This document shows, in pieces, positions 49,237-61,417 of a stretch of DNA of 64,000 nucleotides. The notes under the pieces were generated by a model. The model was not told where the DNA came from, did not search any database, and saw only the letters and a list, made by a program, of their open reading frames with translations. Within the stretch, counting starts at the first letter, position 1; every line of letters begins with the position of its first letter. This DNA comes from Symsagittifera roscoffensis. Taxonomy: Eukaryota; Xenacoelomorpha; Acoela; Convolutidae. The stretch is from positions 43,045,380 through 43,109,379 of the forward strand of contig NC_087064.1 in assembly GCF_963678635.1 (NCBI RefSeq), in the 5' to 3' direction. The position numbers were made by a program, and so were the translations under genes.

Positions 49237-50383
49237 GAAACAAGAGCCGTCAGAAATTTTGAACATAAACATCCCAATGTACAATCCCAACTACTCAGCC
49301 ATCCACGACCAGCCCGACTGTTTTCACATCATTCACTACATACTAACACTAAAGAATTCTCAAAATACAGCATAACGTTTTCCCCGCAATACAATTACTA
49401 CCAGACCTTCTAGAAACACCAACTGAATTTCGTTGATGAATATAGCCTGTTTCCAACACTATCATGGACGTCATACTACCACTTTACTAACCCATTAGCT
49501 CTTCCCTTATACTATAATCCGGCCGATAACGAACTATGCCAATCCCGTTTAAACAAATCAGTATATCTTTAGGACCACGTTCCCTTTTCTCTACGACCAC
49601 GCTTTACGAAGTATATCTTTACGACCACGCTATTACACGCTATATGGAAGAAACAGATATTGAAGACGACCCTAACACTAACCCTCAAATAACTGAAATT
49701 TTTTTATCAAGTCAGAATACGTGTTTATTATAAATATCACTATGTACGTATCAATATACCAAAATACGTATTTAAGAAATTTGACAACATCATCGCCACT
49801 GCACTGAAAAACACTGAAGCATATGAATAATACTTCAATTAATTCAATCACTTCGTACTAACTTTTCACATCCGTACACCTAAGTAACATAATTTGCACT
49901 GTTCGTATGAAATTATGTTACGCTCAAAATTGGCACTCACATACACCTAATATAAAATCATCCAACACCGATATACAACTAACACACCATCACGAAACCC
50001 ACAGCTCAGATTTACATTCATTAACTCCAAACACACTTCACCATACTTCCTAATTGTTTTTGTTAAATAAAAACTACTAGTCTTTACGGCTTCTTCCCTG
50101 GCTACGATCCCATTCGAAAAATGTATATACTCTGCCCACTAAACGAATCCTTCGATGTTGATGACTCCCACCCACTAATCATCCCCACGAATATATACAG
50201 CCCATTGAAATCCCCATACTAGCACATACATAACATTAATTATAACCAAAAATTTTATAACTTAATCCAAAACACATCGCCTGAATTCTCATTTAATAAT
50301 GGAAAACTAAATACCACCCGAGCGCTAGAGCTTCTGTGGCCTCTGCTTCAAACTAAAACATCACCCGCATGCTTGCAAAAATT
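49237..50383 (+). repeat. 1.15-kb tandem duplication, copy 1
   Basis: It starts GAAACAAGAGCCGTCAG and ends GCATGCTTGCAAAAATT. It contains three closely spaced TACGACCACG/AGGACCACG words near 49.57-49.64 kb and a 65-codon open frame at 49536-49733. Copy 2 is very similar by eye, separated from it by only 20 bases. The ends are not TG..CA and no tRNA primer site is visible, so these are not obvious LTRs. Confidence 0.85.
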
Positions 50384-50403
50384 CTGGCATCATCCTACAA
50401 ATA

Positions 50404-51550
50404 GAAACAAGAGCCGTCAGAAATTTCGAACGCAAACATCCCAATGTACAATCCCAACTACTCAGTCATCCACGACCAGCCCGACTGTTTTCACATCATT
50501 CACTACATACTAACACTAAAAAATTCTCAAAATACAACATAACGTTTTTCCACAATACAATTACTACCAGACCACCTACAAACACCAACTGAATTTCGTT
50601 GATGAGTATAGCCTGTTTCCAACACTATCATGGACCTCATACTACAACTTTACTAAACCATTAGCTCTTCCTTTATACGATAATCCCGCCGATAACGAAC
50701 TATGCCAATCCCGCTTACACAAATAAGTATATCTTTAGGACCACGTTCCCTTTTCTTTACGACCACGCTTTACGAAGTATATTTTTACGACCACGCTATT
50801 ACACGCTATATGGAGGACACAGATATTGAAGACGACCCTAACACTAACCCTCAAATAACTGAAATTTTTTTATCAAGTCAGAATACGTGTTTATTAAAAA
50901 TATCACTATGTACGTATCAATATATCAAAATATGTATTTAAGAAATATGACAACATTATCGCCACTGCACTGAAAAACACTGAAGCATATGAATAATACT
51001 TCAATTAATTCAATCACTTTGTACTACTTTTTCACTTCCGTACACCTAAGTAACATGATTTGCACTGTTCGTATGAAATTATGTTACGCTCAAAACTGGC
51101 ACACACATACACCTAATATAAAATCATCCAACACCAATATACAACTAAAACACCATCACGAAACCCACAGCTCAGATTTACTTTCCTTAACTCCAAACAC
51201 ACTTCACCATACTTCCTAATTGTTTTTGTTAAATAAAAACTACTAGTCTTTACGGCTTCTTCCCTGGCTACGATCCCATTCGAAAAATGTATATACTCTG
51301 CCCACTAAACGAATCCTTCGATGTTGATGACTCCCACCCACTAATCATGCCCATGAATATATACAGCCCATTGATATCTCCATACTAGCAACATACATAA
51401 CATTAATTATAACCGAAAATTTTATAACATAATCCAAAACACATCGCATGAATTCTCATTTAATAATGGAAAACTAAATACCATCCGAGCGCTAGGGCTA
51501 CTGTGGCCTCTGCTTCAAACTAAAACATCACCCGCATGCCTGCAAAAATT
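50404..51550 (+). repeat. 1.15-kb tandem duplication, copy 2
   Basis: Offset 1167 bases from copy 1, with scattered substitutions. The 65-codon frame of copy 1 is extended here to 79 codons (50702-50941) because its TAA became AAA. Confidence 0.85.
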
Positions 51551-52364
51551 AAATGAAGACAACCCTTTTTAAGTACAATTAATTTTTTCGACTAACAAAT
51601 ATATGAAAACACTCACCATTTTTTTCAAATGTCTCCTTTTCTTTCTGTCTCCGCCAATCAGTCATCAAAAAACGAACAAAACCCAAATAAAAAATTGTAA
51701 AATATTCTCTAGAGTTTTTATTATCCTTCTTAACTATTGAAGTATCTTAATAAAGCAAGAATTTGCGTTTAACAATTACATTAATAAGTCGGCAGTAAAA
51801 TTAAAAAAAAACTAGAGCAGTTAATTTGCAAAAAATTGCAAATAAACTAAAAAAAATCTAATCTTTTCTATGAGGCGCTTCCTTTTTAAATTTAAAATCT
51901 TTCTTCCCTCGTCCACAATTCACACATTCGTTCCACAAACTCGTAAAACTCGCCCACTAAGAAATGTTAAACAAAAGAATTTCTAGCTTCAAAATTAACT
52001 GATAACAACTCTAACTTGTTTTTACACGTTTCATACTTTCCTTCAACCCAGTTGGCAAGAAAAATAAGAGTAGGCTTAAACTAACCAACGCAACTTACTT
52101 ATGCCACAAAACCACAAGCTAATAGCATGAATAAGAAAGAAAGTCCCACGGTACCCAAACCGGACTAAACACAGGTTAAAACTGAATAAAGTATTCTTAT
52201 GTCACTCACTTTCAAGTTATATTGAAACCAAATGAAACAATAAAAAGTCAAAAGACAACCCAAAACAAAATGATCTACATTTGGGAAAAAGATACAACCA
52301 AAAAAAAGAGAAAAACACCTGACAAAAGTGAAACAAAAGGTTGAACACATAAAGAGGCTCTGCC
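51551..52364 (+). other. 3' end of the G-poor block
   Basis: A/T-rich with few G on the + strand. No LTR matching 42.6-42.9 kb was found by eye, so the ends of the element remain undefined. Confidence 0.4.
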
Positions 52365-52374
52365 TAAAAAGAGA

Positions 52375-52465
52375 TAATGAAAGTATAATCCTGGCCTCAC
52401 CAACCAGAGGGACGTCCTGAGCATGCTTTATAGCTGGCCTAACCCACCGCGCTACAACCACGCTT
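52375..52465 (-). repeat. tRNA-like element (degenerate SINE head)
   Basis: On the - strand GTTGTAGCGCGGTGGGTTAG fits a tRNA D-arm/A box. A weaker B-box candidate (CTGGTTGGTGAGGCC) follows at about tRNA spacing. The TTCGA core is lost. Confidence 0.35.
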
Positions 52466-52479
52466 TGTGACCCATTTTT

Positions 52480-53396
52480 TTTTTGACGAGAGTTGCTCTA
52501 GTGTGAGCGATTCTTTAAAAAAACCTAACTGAAATGAAAAACGCTTTTGCGAAAAAAAAAACAAGAATGAATCATAAGTAAAAACTGAATTCACTAACAA
52601 GATTCAGATATATAAATGCAATATGATTTGATAGATTTCTTAGAGCTATTGGAACGACCAGAAAGGGGAGATGAAAACTCGATTACATTCCAACTCCGGA
52701 CTGGCAAATCTATAAGGTTTGTTTCCGTAGTCACGACACTCAAAGAATTTAAAGTATGAACTCAACATCGCAGCAAAAGAAAAGCATTGAAACAGACCAA
52801 TGGCCAACTCGATGTTGATCTGACATACCGATTCTAATCACTTGGCACTTCACACGGAAAAGTCAAACTTCGTTTTGCACGTAGCCCTGCTCTAAGCTTA
52901 ACAAAATCAACACATCATTGCATCGATTTGAAGTCTTGACACAATCACCCAAGACGATCCACGATCAAACGATACCCACATTTGGAAAACAAACAAACGA
53001 TCTTCTTCTCTCTACCCAAGCAACTACATATCTTCTCTCTTCAAGAATTGACTGCTCAAACCTCACTCGTCCGTCGCTACATTAAACAATTTAAAATTAA
53101 AAACTCTCTAGGCCCCGGATGGGTAGACCAGTTCTAATCTAGTAATTATAAACCACTTATATTATTGATAAATCTATCTCTTAAAAATATTACTAACAAA
53201 CCAATCATATTTCATCTCTAACCTTGACACTTAATAGGAAGTGGTGAAACTACTTGTGGTTTCAGCACCAGAACAATTTGAATAAACCTTACACTACAGT
53301 TGTTCTTCTTCTGGATAAACTCCAAGAACTAACTCGTAAATATCAGTATACACTAGATCCATTGGGACTAGGAGATATGAGAGTAAGATTAAGATT
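52480..53396. other. AT-rich DNA without a recognised gene
   Basis: No repeat partner and no splice-bounded exon could be found. Confidence 0.4.
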
Positions 53397-54669
53397 GGTA
53401 CTAAGGTTAAGACTAAGAAGTTGCACGAATCTATCCGGCCGAAATTATGATAGCGTGACGAACAGACGTGTACGTTATCTGAACTTACTCTATTAGTACA
53501 GTACTTTGTACATGACTCATTAAATTCTTGACTTAATATTTGACCAGAAGTTCTTTTTGATTTCTTTGAAAAAAAAACAGGGATTTTCTTGATTTTTCGT
53601 TTAGAAATTTTGACAAAATTTCTGTTCAGAAATTGGCTATATCTAAGCTATTTCTAGCTAGAAAAAATCTCCTGTTGGGGTTCGATTGAATAACCAACCT
53701 ACCAATTGCTAGACGCTTGTGTTAACCGCTAGAAATCATCAGAAGTTGAAAAAAGCAGCAATCTAATTCAAAGTAACACTTGTTGTCTTGCTAAGATTAT
53801 TGTCTATACTCCGAGCATGTAGAATCCAACTTTATCTCTGATTAACCTTACTAAATATTTTGTTAATTCTCTGAATATTCTATGATAATTTGAATATAGA
53901 CTAGAAGCCTTTGCTGGGTACGGGTAGCAATCTAAATGTCCAAAACGAACCGAAAAAAAAGTTCTGATACAATTAGATTCCATGAAATTAGTTTTAATCA
54001 GAAGCATACTTTTGCCAGGCAATTTCCAGAATTCCATCCGTACTGAATTAAATTATCCGGACAAATTGAACAAATTTAGATTATTCAAAAGCATTTTTTT
54101 CAAATTGAATTAAGATGAGACAAAAAGTGAGTAGAACGGAGTTGGCTTAGGACTCGGAGCAAGCTATTATGGTGCAGTTTTTTTTCAAAAATCGAAACCA
54201 AATTTTTACCCACCCCTCCCCCCCTCAAGAAAAATGGGTCGACTTGTTTTTTTTTAAAGTTAATCATGAGTTGCGCTGAAACTACCAAGTTAAACAACGA
54301 AAAAAATTTATTAGAATGAGCTTCTCATAGAGCCCAATAAAGTTCTTGAAGGGTAAAATCTCTAAAAATCTATTTAAGAGTAAAGGTAAAATTATGGTTC
54401 AGAAACTCGCAAAATAAATTGCACCATGATAATTTTGTTGGGCTAAAATTGTCGTTTTCAATTTTTGTTTAACCTTAACTCATTTTGAGAAAACCACATT
54501 TGAAGTTTCCATTTTTGCTCGTTTTGTCCAGATAATTTTATTAATCACAGGACTTAAAAAGTGGCGTTGGTTTTATCTCAGCCACTTGGGATTTCCATCT
54601 TAGTTTCCACTTTTTTCAATTTCCAAATGATTTGAAGACTTTTCGCATTCAGTTGCAAATAATTACTTG
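53397..54669 (+). repeat. segment X, copy 1 (of ~3.8-kb duplication)
   Basis: Starts GGTACTAAGG..GACTAAGAAG and ends GCATTCAGTTGCAAATAATT. It matches 57256-58501 almost base for base, offset about 3857. The 77-codon open frame on the - strand (53804-54037) is the same in both copies and shows no family resemblance. Confidence 0.93.
53668..53740 (-). repeat. tRNA-like Pol III box pair inside X1
   Basis: On the - strand: TAGCGGTTAACAC (A-box-like), then GTCTAGCAATTGGTAGG, then a B-box-like region damaged by a few extra bases (ATTCAATCGAACCCC), then GATTTTTTC. The copy in X2 has the intact form. Confidence 0.45.
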
Positions 54670-54861
54670 CAAATAATTACTACCTCCATACACCAAAAAT
54701 GGTTATCATACAATTCCATACATCAAGTGTATGGAAAAATGCTTGTCATACAATTTTTAAACAATTTCTAAAAATGTCTGAAAACTGGTATAAACTTATT
54801 TCTGTGGATGTTTGATTCTTATAAAACAGTCTTGTGATAAAAAACTGAGGTTCTCGTTTTT

Positions 54862-55193
54862 TGAAAAAAATGCTTATCATACAATTCCCATATATGGGAA
54901 TTGTATGACTGGCATTTTTTTGATGGCGACTTAAAGTAATTTTGAAAATTTGGCCCAAAAAAATTTTTGTTTTTTTTTCAACCGCAAATCGAATTTCGTA
55001 ACGCAAACAAACATTTTTCGAAATTTTTTTTTGCATGTAAAATTTAATATTTTGTGTGCATAACGTAGTCCTGGATACGATAAAATTGGCTTTTATTTTC
55101 TTTTCACTAAAATGTTTTTTTTTCAAAAACGCTGAAAATTCCTATTTTTTTTTGTATGGGGTGTTAATGTGAGCCTTGATTAATGTCTGATAA
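54862..55193 (+). repeat. segment W, copy 1 (left arm of a foldback)
   Basis: It contains CGAATTTCGTA, AAACATTT, TTGCATG.AAA and TTTTGTGTGCATAAC.TAGTCCT. The same string of landmarks recurs directly at 60.6-60.8 kb and inverted at about 56590-56700, so W and its inverse bracket 55.2-56.5 kb. Confidence 0.75.
54878..54907. repeat. perfect 30-bp palindrome
   Basis: CATACAATTCCCATA joined to its exact reverse complement. The flanks extend the symmetry imperfectly, with AAAAAAATGC on the left and GCATTTTTTT on the right. Confidence 0.95.
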
Positions 55194-55600
55194 CTTGAAA
55201 AATCAAAAATTTAAAATAATCATCATTAAAAAATTTTGCCAAAAAATAAAAGTTCGTTACTTTTGTTATATCAATTGTGAAAATATCCAAATTCAGGTCG
55301 TTTTCTATGCATTGTAAATTCAAGACCGTCCAACCTTTGGTGTTTTGAGTAACCAAGGTCTTTGTCACTTGTGTTTTGTTGCAAACACAACCGCAAATTT
55401 TTCAGAAACTAAATTTAGAAAGAAAAAATCAAAATTTTTGGATTATGGAAAAACACCTATCATACAATTTTCATATAGTGAAAAATGTTTATCATAGAGA
55501 TTTCATACAATGTTCTGTATGTATGGCATTATATGGAATTGTATGACAAGAAGTTTTTCATAAATGGAAATTGTATGATTAGAAGTTTTGGTCAACCCGG
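55194..55600. other. AT-rich spacer with TCATACAATT motifs
   Basis: Several TCATACAATT or ATTGTATGA words lie near 55.46-55.58 kb. The spacer ends in GGTCAACCCGGGT, directly before segment Y. No gene seen. Confidence 0.6.
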
Positions 55601-56831
55601 GTGCGCCCCCCCCCCCCCTCAATTCTGGTTGCCAAAATTTTACAAATGGTCCCGACTTTGGAACAACATTATGACATCCATTTTTCGCTGAACATCTCAA
55701 ACTTTTCTGAAGACCATTCGGGCGCCAAAGTGCCTAACTTTGGGGGGGGGGGCGTGGCGAAAACACGCAGTTTGTTGGTCAAAGTTTTCATAAAAAATAG
55801 AAAACTTACACTATTTTAAGGTCGTTAATCAAACTGGTCAACCTAAAAAAATCGGCAAAATTTTCAATTTTTTTTGTTGAAAAAGCGCCCCCGCTCCAAT
55901 TTATATTTCTTATAAGAGAACATCCTTGGTGGTTGCGTTTTTAATGGTAAGACTAACACGTTTTCGAAAATCATTTTTTGTTGTATTTCTCGTTGGACAA
56001 AAAAACAAACCCATGAAGCGCGAAACTCGAAAAAAATTAGTTTATTAAAACTGTTGGTCATACCATTTTCTTGAATGCCTGGATTAATAAAAAAATCATA
56101 CAATTTTCAAAATGGAAAAAAGCTAGTCATGCATTTTCATGCAGTTTCATAAGCACAGAAAGTTGCCTGGAAAGTCTACGTTTTGTGATTTTTCCTATAT
56201 GAAAATTGTATGAATAGAACTTTTCGATAAAACAAAAGTTTGACTTTTTTCTCAAATTTAATTTCTTCGAAATGTTTTCATGTTGTGTTTATAAGCTAAC
56301 ATAAATGACAAATAGCTTAGGCTAATCAAAACTAGAGTCACAAAGGGTTAGGCTGTACAAGGCAAAGGAAACAATCTGAATGTCTTAGAGTTGTCTTACA
56401 CAGACTGTATAACGGAAGTCTCAATTTTTTACGTTTCGGCAAAATGTTTCATTTTTTTTATTTGAAAATTTAATTAATCTGGCATTGAGCAAGACCTAGA
56501 TGCCAATACCATATGAAAAAAAAAGTTCCTTAAGAGTTTTGAAAAAAAAAATCCCCGCGAAACTGAAAAAAAAATCTAATTTTTGTTTAACCAGGACTAC
56601 ATTATGCAGAAAAAAAAATTAATTTTGCATGCAAACGTTTTTTTGAACAATGCTGGTTTGAGTACCAAATTCGTTTCGCCGTTGAAACAAAAATTTTTTG
56701 AGAATTGTTTTGATACTATTTAGAAAAAAATTTTGTCGCCAATAAAAAAAAGCCAACGGGTCATGCAACTTCAATATCTAGAAATTGTATGATGAGAAAT
56801 TTTTTTGACAAAAATGTTCTTTTTCTACTAC
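55601..56831 (+). repeat. segment Y, copy 1, starting with a second MITE-like family
   Basis: The first ~300 bases run from GCGCC plus a C run to GCGCCCCCGCTCC. Inside are TTCTGGTTGCCAAAATTTT, GGGCGCCAAAGTGCC and a G run followed by CGTGGCGAAAACACGC. This resembles a distant relative of the CAGGGGCGGAT family. Copy 1 lacks about 85 bases present in copy 2. The end of Y carries the inverted W arm (about 56590-56700). Confidence 0.8.
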
Positions 56832-57121
56832 GATGCACAATTTTTAATTTTATAAAACAATTTTTTTGAAAAATATGGATGACATCGTTTCAGCACGATG
56901 TATGAAAACTGTATGATTAGTATTTTTTTCATAAACTTAGTTTATGGAATTGTATGATTGGCCTTTTTGGCTTATGGAGATCAACAGGGTTGTGAAAGTG
57001 TTTATCATAGAGAATTCAGTTAATTTTTTGCAGGTATGACCTTATATGGAGTTATTGGATAAGAAGAGTTTGTTTAAAGAGAACGTATGTATGCATTTAC
57101 ATATTAAAATGCGTTCTAGAC
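56832..57121. other. AT-rich spacer with ATTGTATGA motifs
   Basis: ACTGTATGATTAG and AATTGTATGATTGG lie at 56.91-56.97 kb. No gene seen. Confidence 0.55.
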
Positions 57122-57255
57122 AATTTTTGGAAAATTTTGACCAAAAAATTGTGTTTTTTCGGCGCGCGCTCATTCCTTAAAATTAGTATTCATTGGCGCC
57201 GAAGGTGCCCTTAGAAAACTTTTAGGGTCCGTCATCAATGAAGATATCTCAAAAT
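57122..57255 (+). mobile_element. fragment of the CAGGGGCGGAT MITE family
   Basis: It matches the middle of the full-length member at 39.0-39.4 kb (TTGGAAAA.TTTG.CCAAAA, GGCGCGCGCTC, GGCGCCGAAGG, TTTTAGGGTC.GTC, ATATCTCAAAAT). It stops at the first base of segment X copy 2. Confidence 0.7.
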
Positions 57256-58501
57256 GGTACTAAGGTTTAGACTAAGAAGTTGCACGAATCTATCCGGCCG
57301 AAAATATGATAGCGTGACGAACAGACGGTGTAAGTTATCTGAAATTACTCTATTAGTACAGAACTTTGTACATAACTCATTAAATTCTTGACTTAATATC
57401 TGACCAGAAGTTCTTTTTGATTTCTTTGAAAAAAAAACGGGGATTTTTTTGATTTTTCGTTTAGAAATTTTGATAAAATTTCTGTTCAGAAACTGGCTAT
57501 ATCTAAGCTATTTCTAGCTAGAAAAAATCTCCTGTTGGGGCTCGAATAACCAACCTACCGATTGCTAGACGCTTGTGTTAACCGCTAGAAATCATCAGAA
57601 GTTGAAAAAAGCAGCAATCTAATTCAAAGTAACACTTGTTGTCTTGCTAAGATTATTGTCTATACTCCGAGCATGTAGAATCCAACTTTATCTCTGATTA
57701 ACCTTACTAAATATTTTGTTAATTCTCTGAATATTCTATGATAATTTGAATATAGACTAGAAGCCTTTGCTGGGTACGGGTAGCAATCTAAATGTCCAAA
57801 ACGAACCGAAAAAAAAGTTCTGATACAATTAGATTCCATGAAATTAGTTTTAATCAGAAGCATACTTTTGCCAGGCAATTTCCAGAATTCCATCCGTACT
57901 GAATTAAATTATCCGGACAAATTGAACAAATTTAGATTATTCAAAAGCATTTTTTTCAAATTGAATTAAGATGAGACAAAAAGTGAGTAGAACGGAGTTG
58001 GCTTAGGACTCGGAGCAAGCTATTATGGTGCAGTTTTTTTTTCGAAAATCGGAACCAAATTTTTACCCACCCCTCCCCCCTCAAGAAAAATGGGTCGACT
58101 TGTTTTTTTTTAAAGTTAATCATGATAAACAATGAGAAAAATTTATTAGAATGAGCTTCTCATAGAGCCCAATAAAGTTCTTGAAGGGTAAAATCTCTAA
58201 AAATCTATTTAAGAGTAAAAGTAAAATTATGGTTAAGAAACTAGCAAAATAAATTGCACCATGATAGTTTTGTTAAGCTAAAATTGCCGTTTTCATTTTT
58301 TGTTTAACCTTAACTCATTATGAGGAAACCACATTTGAAGTTTCCATTTTTGCTCGTTTTGTCCAGATAATATTTTATTAATCACAGGACTTAAAAAGTG
58401 GCGTTGGTTTTATCTCAGCCACATTTCCCTCTTAATTTCCACTTTTTAAAATTTCCTAACTATTTGAAGAAATTTCGCATTCAGTTGCAAACAATTACTT
58501 G
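57256..58501 (+). repeat. segment X, copy 2
   Basis: The only sizeable differences from copy 1 are a few short indels: GTTCGATTG against CTCG near 57540, and about 20 bases lost near 58125. The near-identity indicates a recent duplication. Confidence 0.93.
57528..57600 (-). repeat. tRNA-like Pol III box pair inside X2
   Basis: On the - strand TAGCGGTTAACAC is followed by GGTTATTCGAGCCCC, a good B-box match (TTCGAGCCC), and then GATTTTTTC. This is the better preserved of the two copies and suggests X carries a tRNA-derived SINE head. Confidence 0.5.
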
Positions 58502-59314
58502 AATTCATCAAACTAGTTTAGCAAATTACTAGTAAATAAGTTCATCATTCATGTGAACACTTTCCTTTATATCTGACGCTGATAACACCCTATTTAGGCA
58601 TTTATTGTTTTTTTTTTTTCATAACGGAAATGTAAGTAGGTGGCAAGAAAAGAAAAAAGAGAAATGAATGTCGGAATCAGTTCTTCTAGTGTTCACACGT
58701 GTTTTCAATGAATCATTACCTTTCTTTTCTGTTAAAAGTCAAGCCACTTTTTGTATCCCACTGTTACTGGCGCATCAAGAGATGGCGGCCAAAAGGCGCC
58801 TCTGAAACCATTGAAGGGCGATGTTTTTAAGCTGCGTGGTTTTCTGCAAACCTGTGTTGTTGATACTTTTTCCGTAATTAGAGAAACTATAACGTCAGAG
58901 CTGTGAAAAACAGCAGTTCAAAATTTTAAAAAAAGAACTGAATTGGTTTGAACTGAGAGAACTGAAGTTTTTTGCTGTGTTTAATTGGGTTATAAAGAAA
59001 TTATTTTGACTGAAGTTAAATGGTTATAATTAGGTAAAATTGCGTACCTTTGTAAAAAAAAAGTAGATTAAACTCAAATCTGACATTTAGAGATTAAGAT
59101 TGATTTTCTTTATAAGAGAAATACCTTCATATGGCGCTAAATATAGAATTTCGTGCCATATTAAATGCTGAACTATTGGCTAATGATTTTTGAAAAATGA
59201 TTATTGTTTTGAGTTTCGCATTGAGCTTAAATGTTAGTTTTTGCAATTAGTAAACTTTTGTAAGAACCGCAGCAAAGCGCTTGAGATGAATAAAAGTGGG
59301 GGTTGCAATATGGA
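58502..59314. other. sequence unique to the second duplication copy
   Basis: It takes the place held by W1 in the first copy. A pair of inverted words (CATGTGAACACTTTC near 58.55 kb and AGTGTTCACACGTG near 58.69 kb) could mark a small insertion. The GC-richer patch at 58.78-58.86 kb (GATGGCGGCC, AAGGCGCC) has no recognisable exon. Confidence 0.5.
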
Positions 59315-60552
59315 GTGCGCCTCCCCCGTCAATTCTGGTTGCCAAAATTTTTACAAATGGTCCCGCCTTTGGAACAACATTATGACATCCATTTTTCGCT
59401 GAACAACCTCGAACTTTTCTGAAGACGCCTTGGGCGCCAAAGTGCCAAACTTTTGGGGGGGGGCGTGGCGAAAACACGCAGTTTGTTGGTCAAAGTTTTC
59501 GAAAAAATGCCTAAAAATGCATTTTTTTTGGCCTGTTTTTTGAAAAATTTGCCTGCTGCGCAGAAAGTTTCATACAAAATAGAGTACTTACACTATTTTA
59601 AGGTCGTTAATCAAACTGGTCAACCTTAAAAAAAATCGGCAAAATTTTTTTTTTGAAAAAGCGCCCCCGCTCCAATTTATATTTCTTATAAGAGAACATC
59701 CTTGGTCATTGCGTTTTTAATGATACGACTAACACGTTTTCGAAAATCATTTTTTGTTGTATTTCTCGTTGGACAAAAAAACAAAGCCATGAAGCGCGAC
59801 ACTCGAAAAAAATTAGTTTATTAAAAACTGTTGGTCATACCATTTTCTTGAATGCCTGGATTGATAAAAAAATCATACAATTTTCAAATATGGAAAAAAA
59901 CTAGTCATGCATTTTCATGCAGTTTCATAAGCACAGAAAATTGCCTGGAAAGTCTAAGTTTTGTAATTTTTCCTATATGAAAATTGTATGACTAGAAATT
60001 TTCGATAAAACAAAAGTTTGATTTTTTCTCAAGTTTAATTTCTTCGAAATATTTTCATGTTGTGTTTATAAGCTAACATAAATGACAAATAGCTTAGGCT
60101 AATCAAAACTAGAATCACTAAGGGTTAGGCTGTACAAGGCAAAGGAAACAACCTGAATGTCTTAGAGTTGTCAAACACATACTGTATAACGGAAGTCTCA
60201 ATTTTTTACGTTTCGGCAAAATGTTTCATTTGTTTTATTTGAAAATTTAATTAATCTGGCATTGAGCAAGACCTAGATGCCAATTATATAAGAAAAAAAA
60301 GTTTTTGTGAGTTTTGAAAAAAAAATCCGTGCGAAACTGAAAAAAAAATCTATTTTTGTTTAAACAAAAAGAATGCTGGTTTGAGTACAAAATTCGTTTC
60401 GCCGTTGAAAACAAAAATTTTTTCAGAATTGTTTTGATACTATTTTGAAAAAAATTTTGTCGCCAATAAAAAAAGACGGGTCATGCCACTTTAATATCTA
60501 GAAATTGTATGATGAGAAATTTTTTTGACAAAGGTGTTCCTTTTTTACTACT
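59315..60552 (+). repeat. segment Y, copy 2
   Basis: It retains the ~85 bases missing from copy 1, including TTGCCTGCTGCGCAGAAA, a word also present in the CAGGGGCGGAT MITEs. The inverted W arm inside it (about 60.36-60.45 kb) has lost its outer part. Confidence 0.85.
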
Positions 60553-60558
60553 TTTTGT

Positions 60559-60840
60559 CAAAAAAATGCTAATCATACAATTTCCATATAGGGAAAAAGT
60601 ATGACTAGTATTTTTTGATGACAACAAATAATTTCAAATCGAATTTCGTACTTAAGCAAACATTTCCCAGAAAATTTTTTTTGCATGCTAAATTAAACTT
60701 TTTGTGTGCATAACTTAGTCCTAGATACACAAAAGTTGGATTTTTTTTTTTCGTTACTCTGGATAATTTTTTTAAAAAATGCTAAACACTCCTATTTTTT
60801 TCGTATGGCATGTTTATGTATGCCTTGATCATTATCTGAT
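60559..60840 (+). repeat. segment W, copy 2
   Basis: It follows Y2 directly, whereas in the first duplication copy W precedes Y. More diverged from W1 than X2 is from X1. Confidence 0.7.
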
Positions 60841-61344
60841 CAAATTTTTTTTTTGGTTTAGGGGAAAGTGCTAGTCATGCAATTTCCATATATGAAAAAT
60901 CAATAATCATAGACATTTCATGCAATTTTCTGTACATAAGGAATTACATGAAAAGTGTGTGACTAGCATTTTTCATATAAGAAAACTATATGATTAGCAT
61001 TTTTGGTCAACCCGGGTCAACTGATCACGGTTTCATATTAAGTCGATCAGACTTGTGGTTTTTTAAAGAATGTATCGGAATATTGTACGAATACTATACG
61101 TCAAATTTCACTTTAGAACAATGTATAATCCGAACAGTTTTTTTGACACTTATAGCAAAAAAAGTGGACAAAAATTACTGCAGTTGCTTTTTAAGACCAT
61201 TCATCAGCGAGGGATAGGACCAACATACGAGCTGTACGGCTCATCACGGAGCGCCGCTGCTGTGCACCTGTTTAGCAACTACATGCATTTTTTTGTTACT
61301 TTTCTGGGCTGGGTAATAATGCCTCACTCTCAAGCAACCAGCAC

Positions 61345-61417
61345 GAATCATGGTGGGCGTCGAACACTGATCTTTCACTTGAGAGGCGGAGACGTAACCA
61401 CTTCACCACCGCTCCCA
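61345..61417 (-). repeat. tRNA-derived SINE head
   Basis: On the - strand GGTGGTGAAGTGGTTACGTC (A box) is followed by CGCCTCTCAAGTG in the anticodon position and GTGTTCGACGCCC (B box). The spacing and the TTCGA core fit a tRNA-derived promoter. The acceptor stem does not close, so it is not a functional tRNA gene. The SINE body may run left towards 61.22 kb. Confidence 0.6.

Noticed and set aside
49237-51550. The 1.15-kb pair as the two LTRs of the retroelement
   Set aside because: They are only 20 bases apart, lack TG..CA ends and do not bracket the integrase.
53804-54037. 77-codon - strand frame identical at 53.8 and 57.7 kb
   Set aside because: It lies in the near-identical segment X, so conservation is explained by recent duplication.
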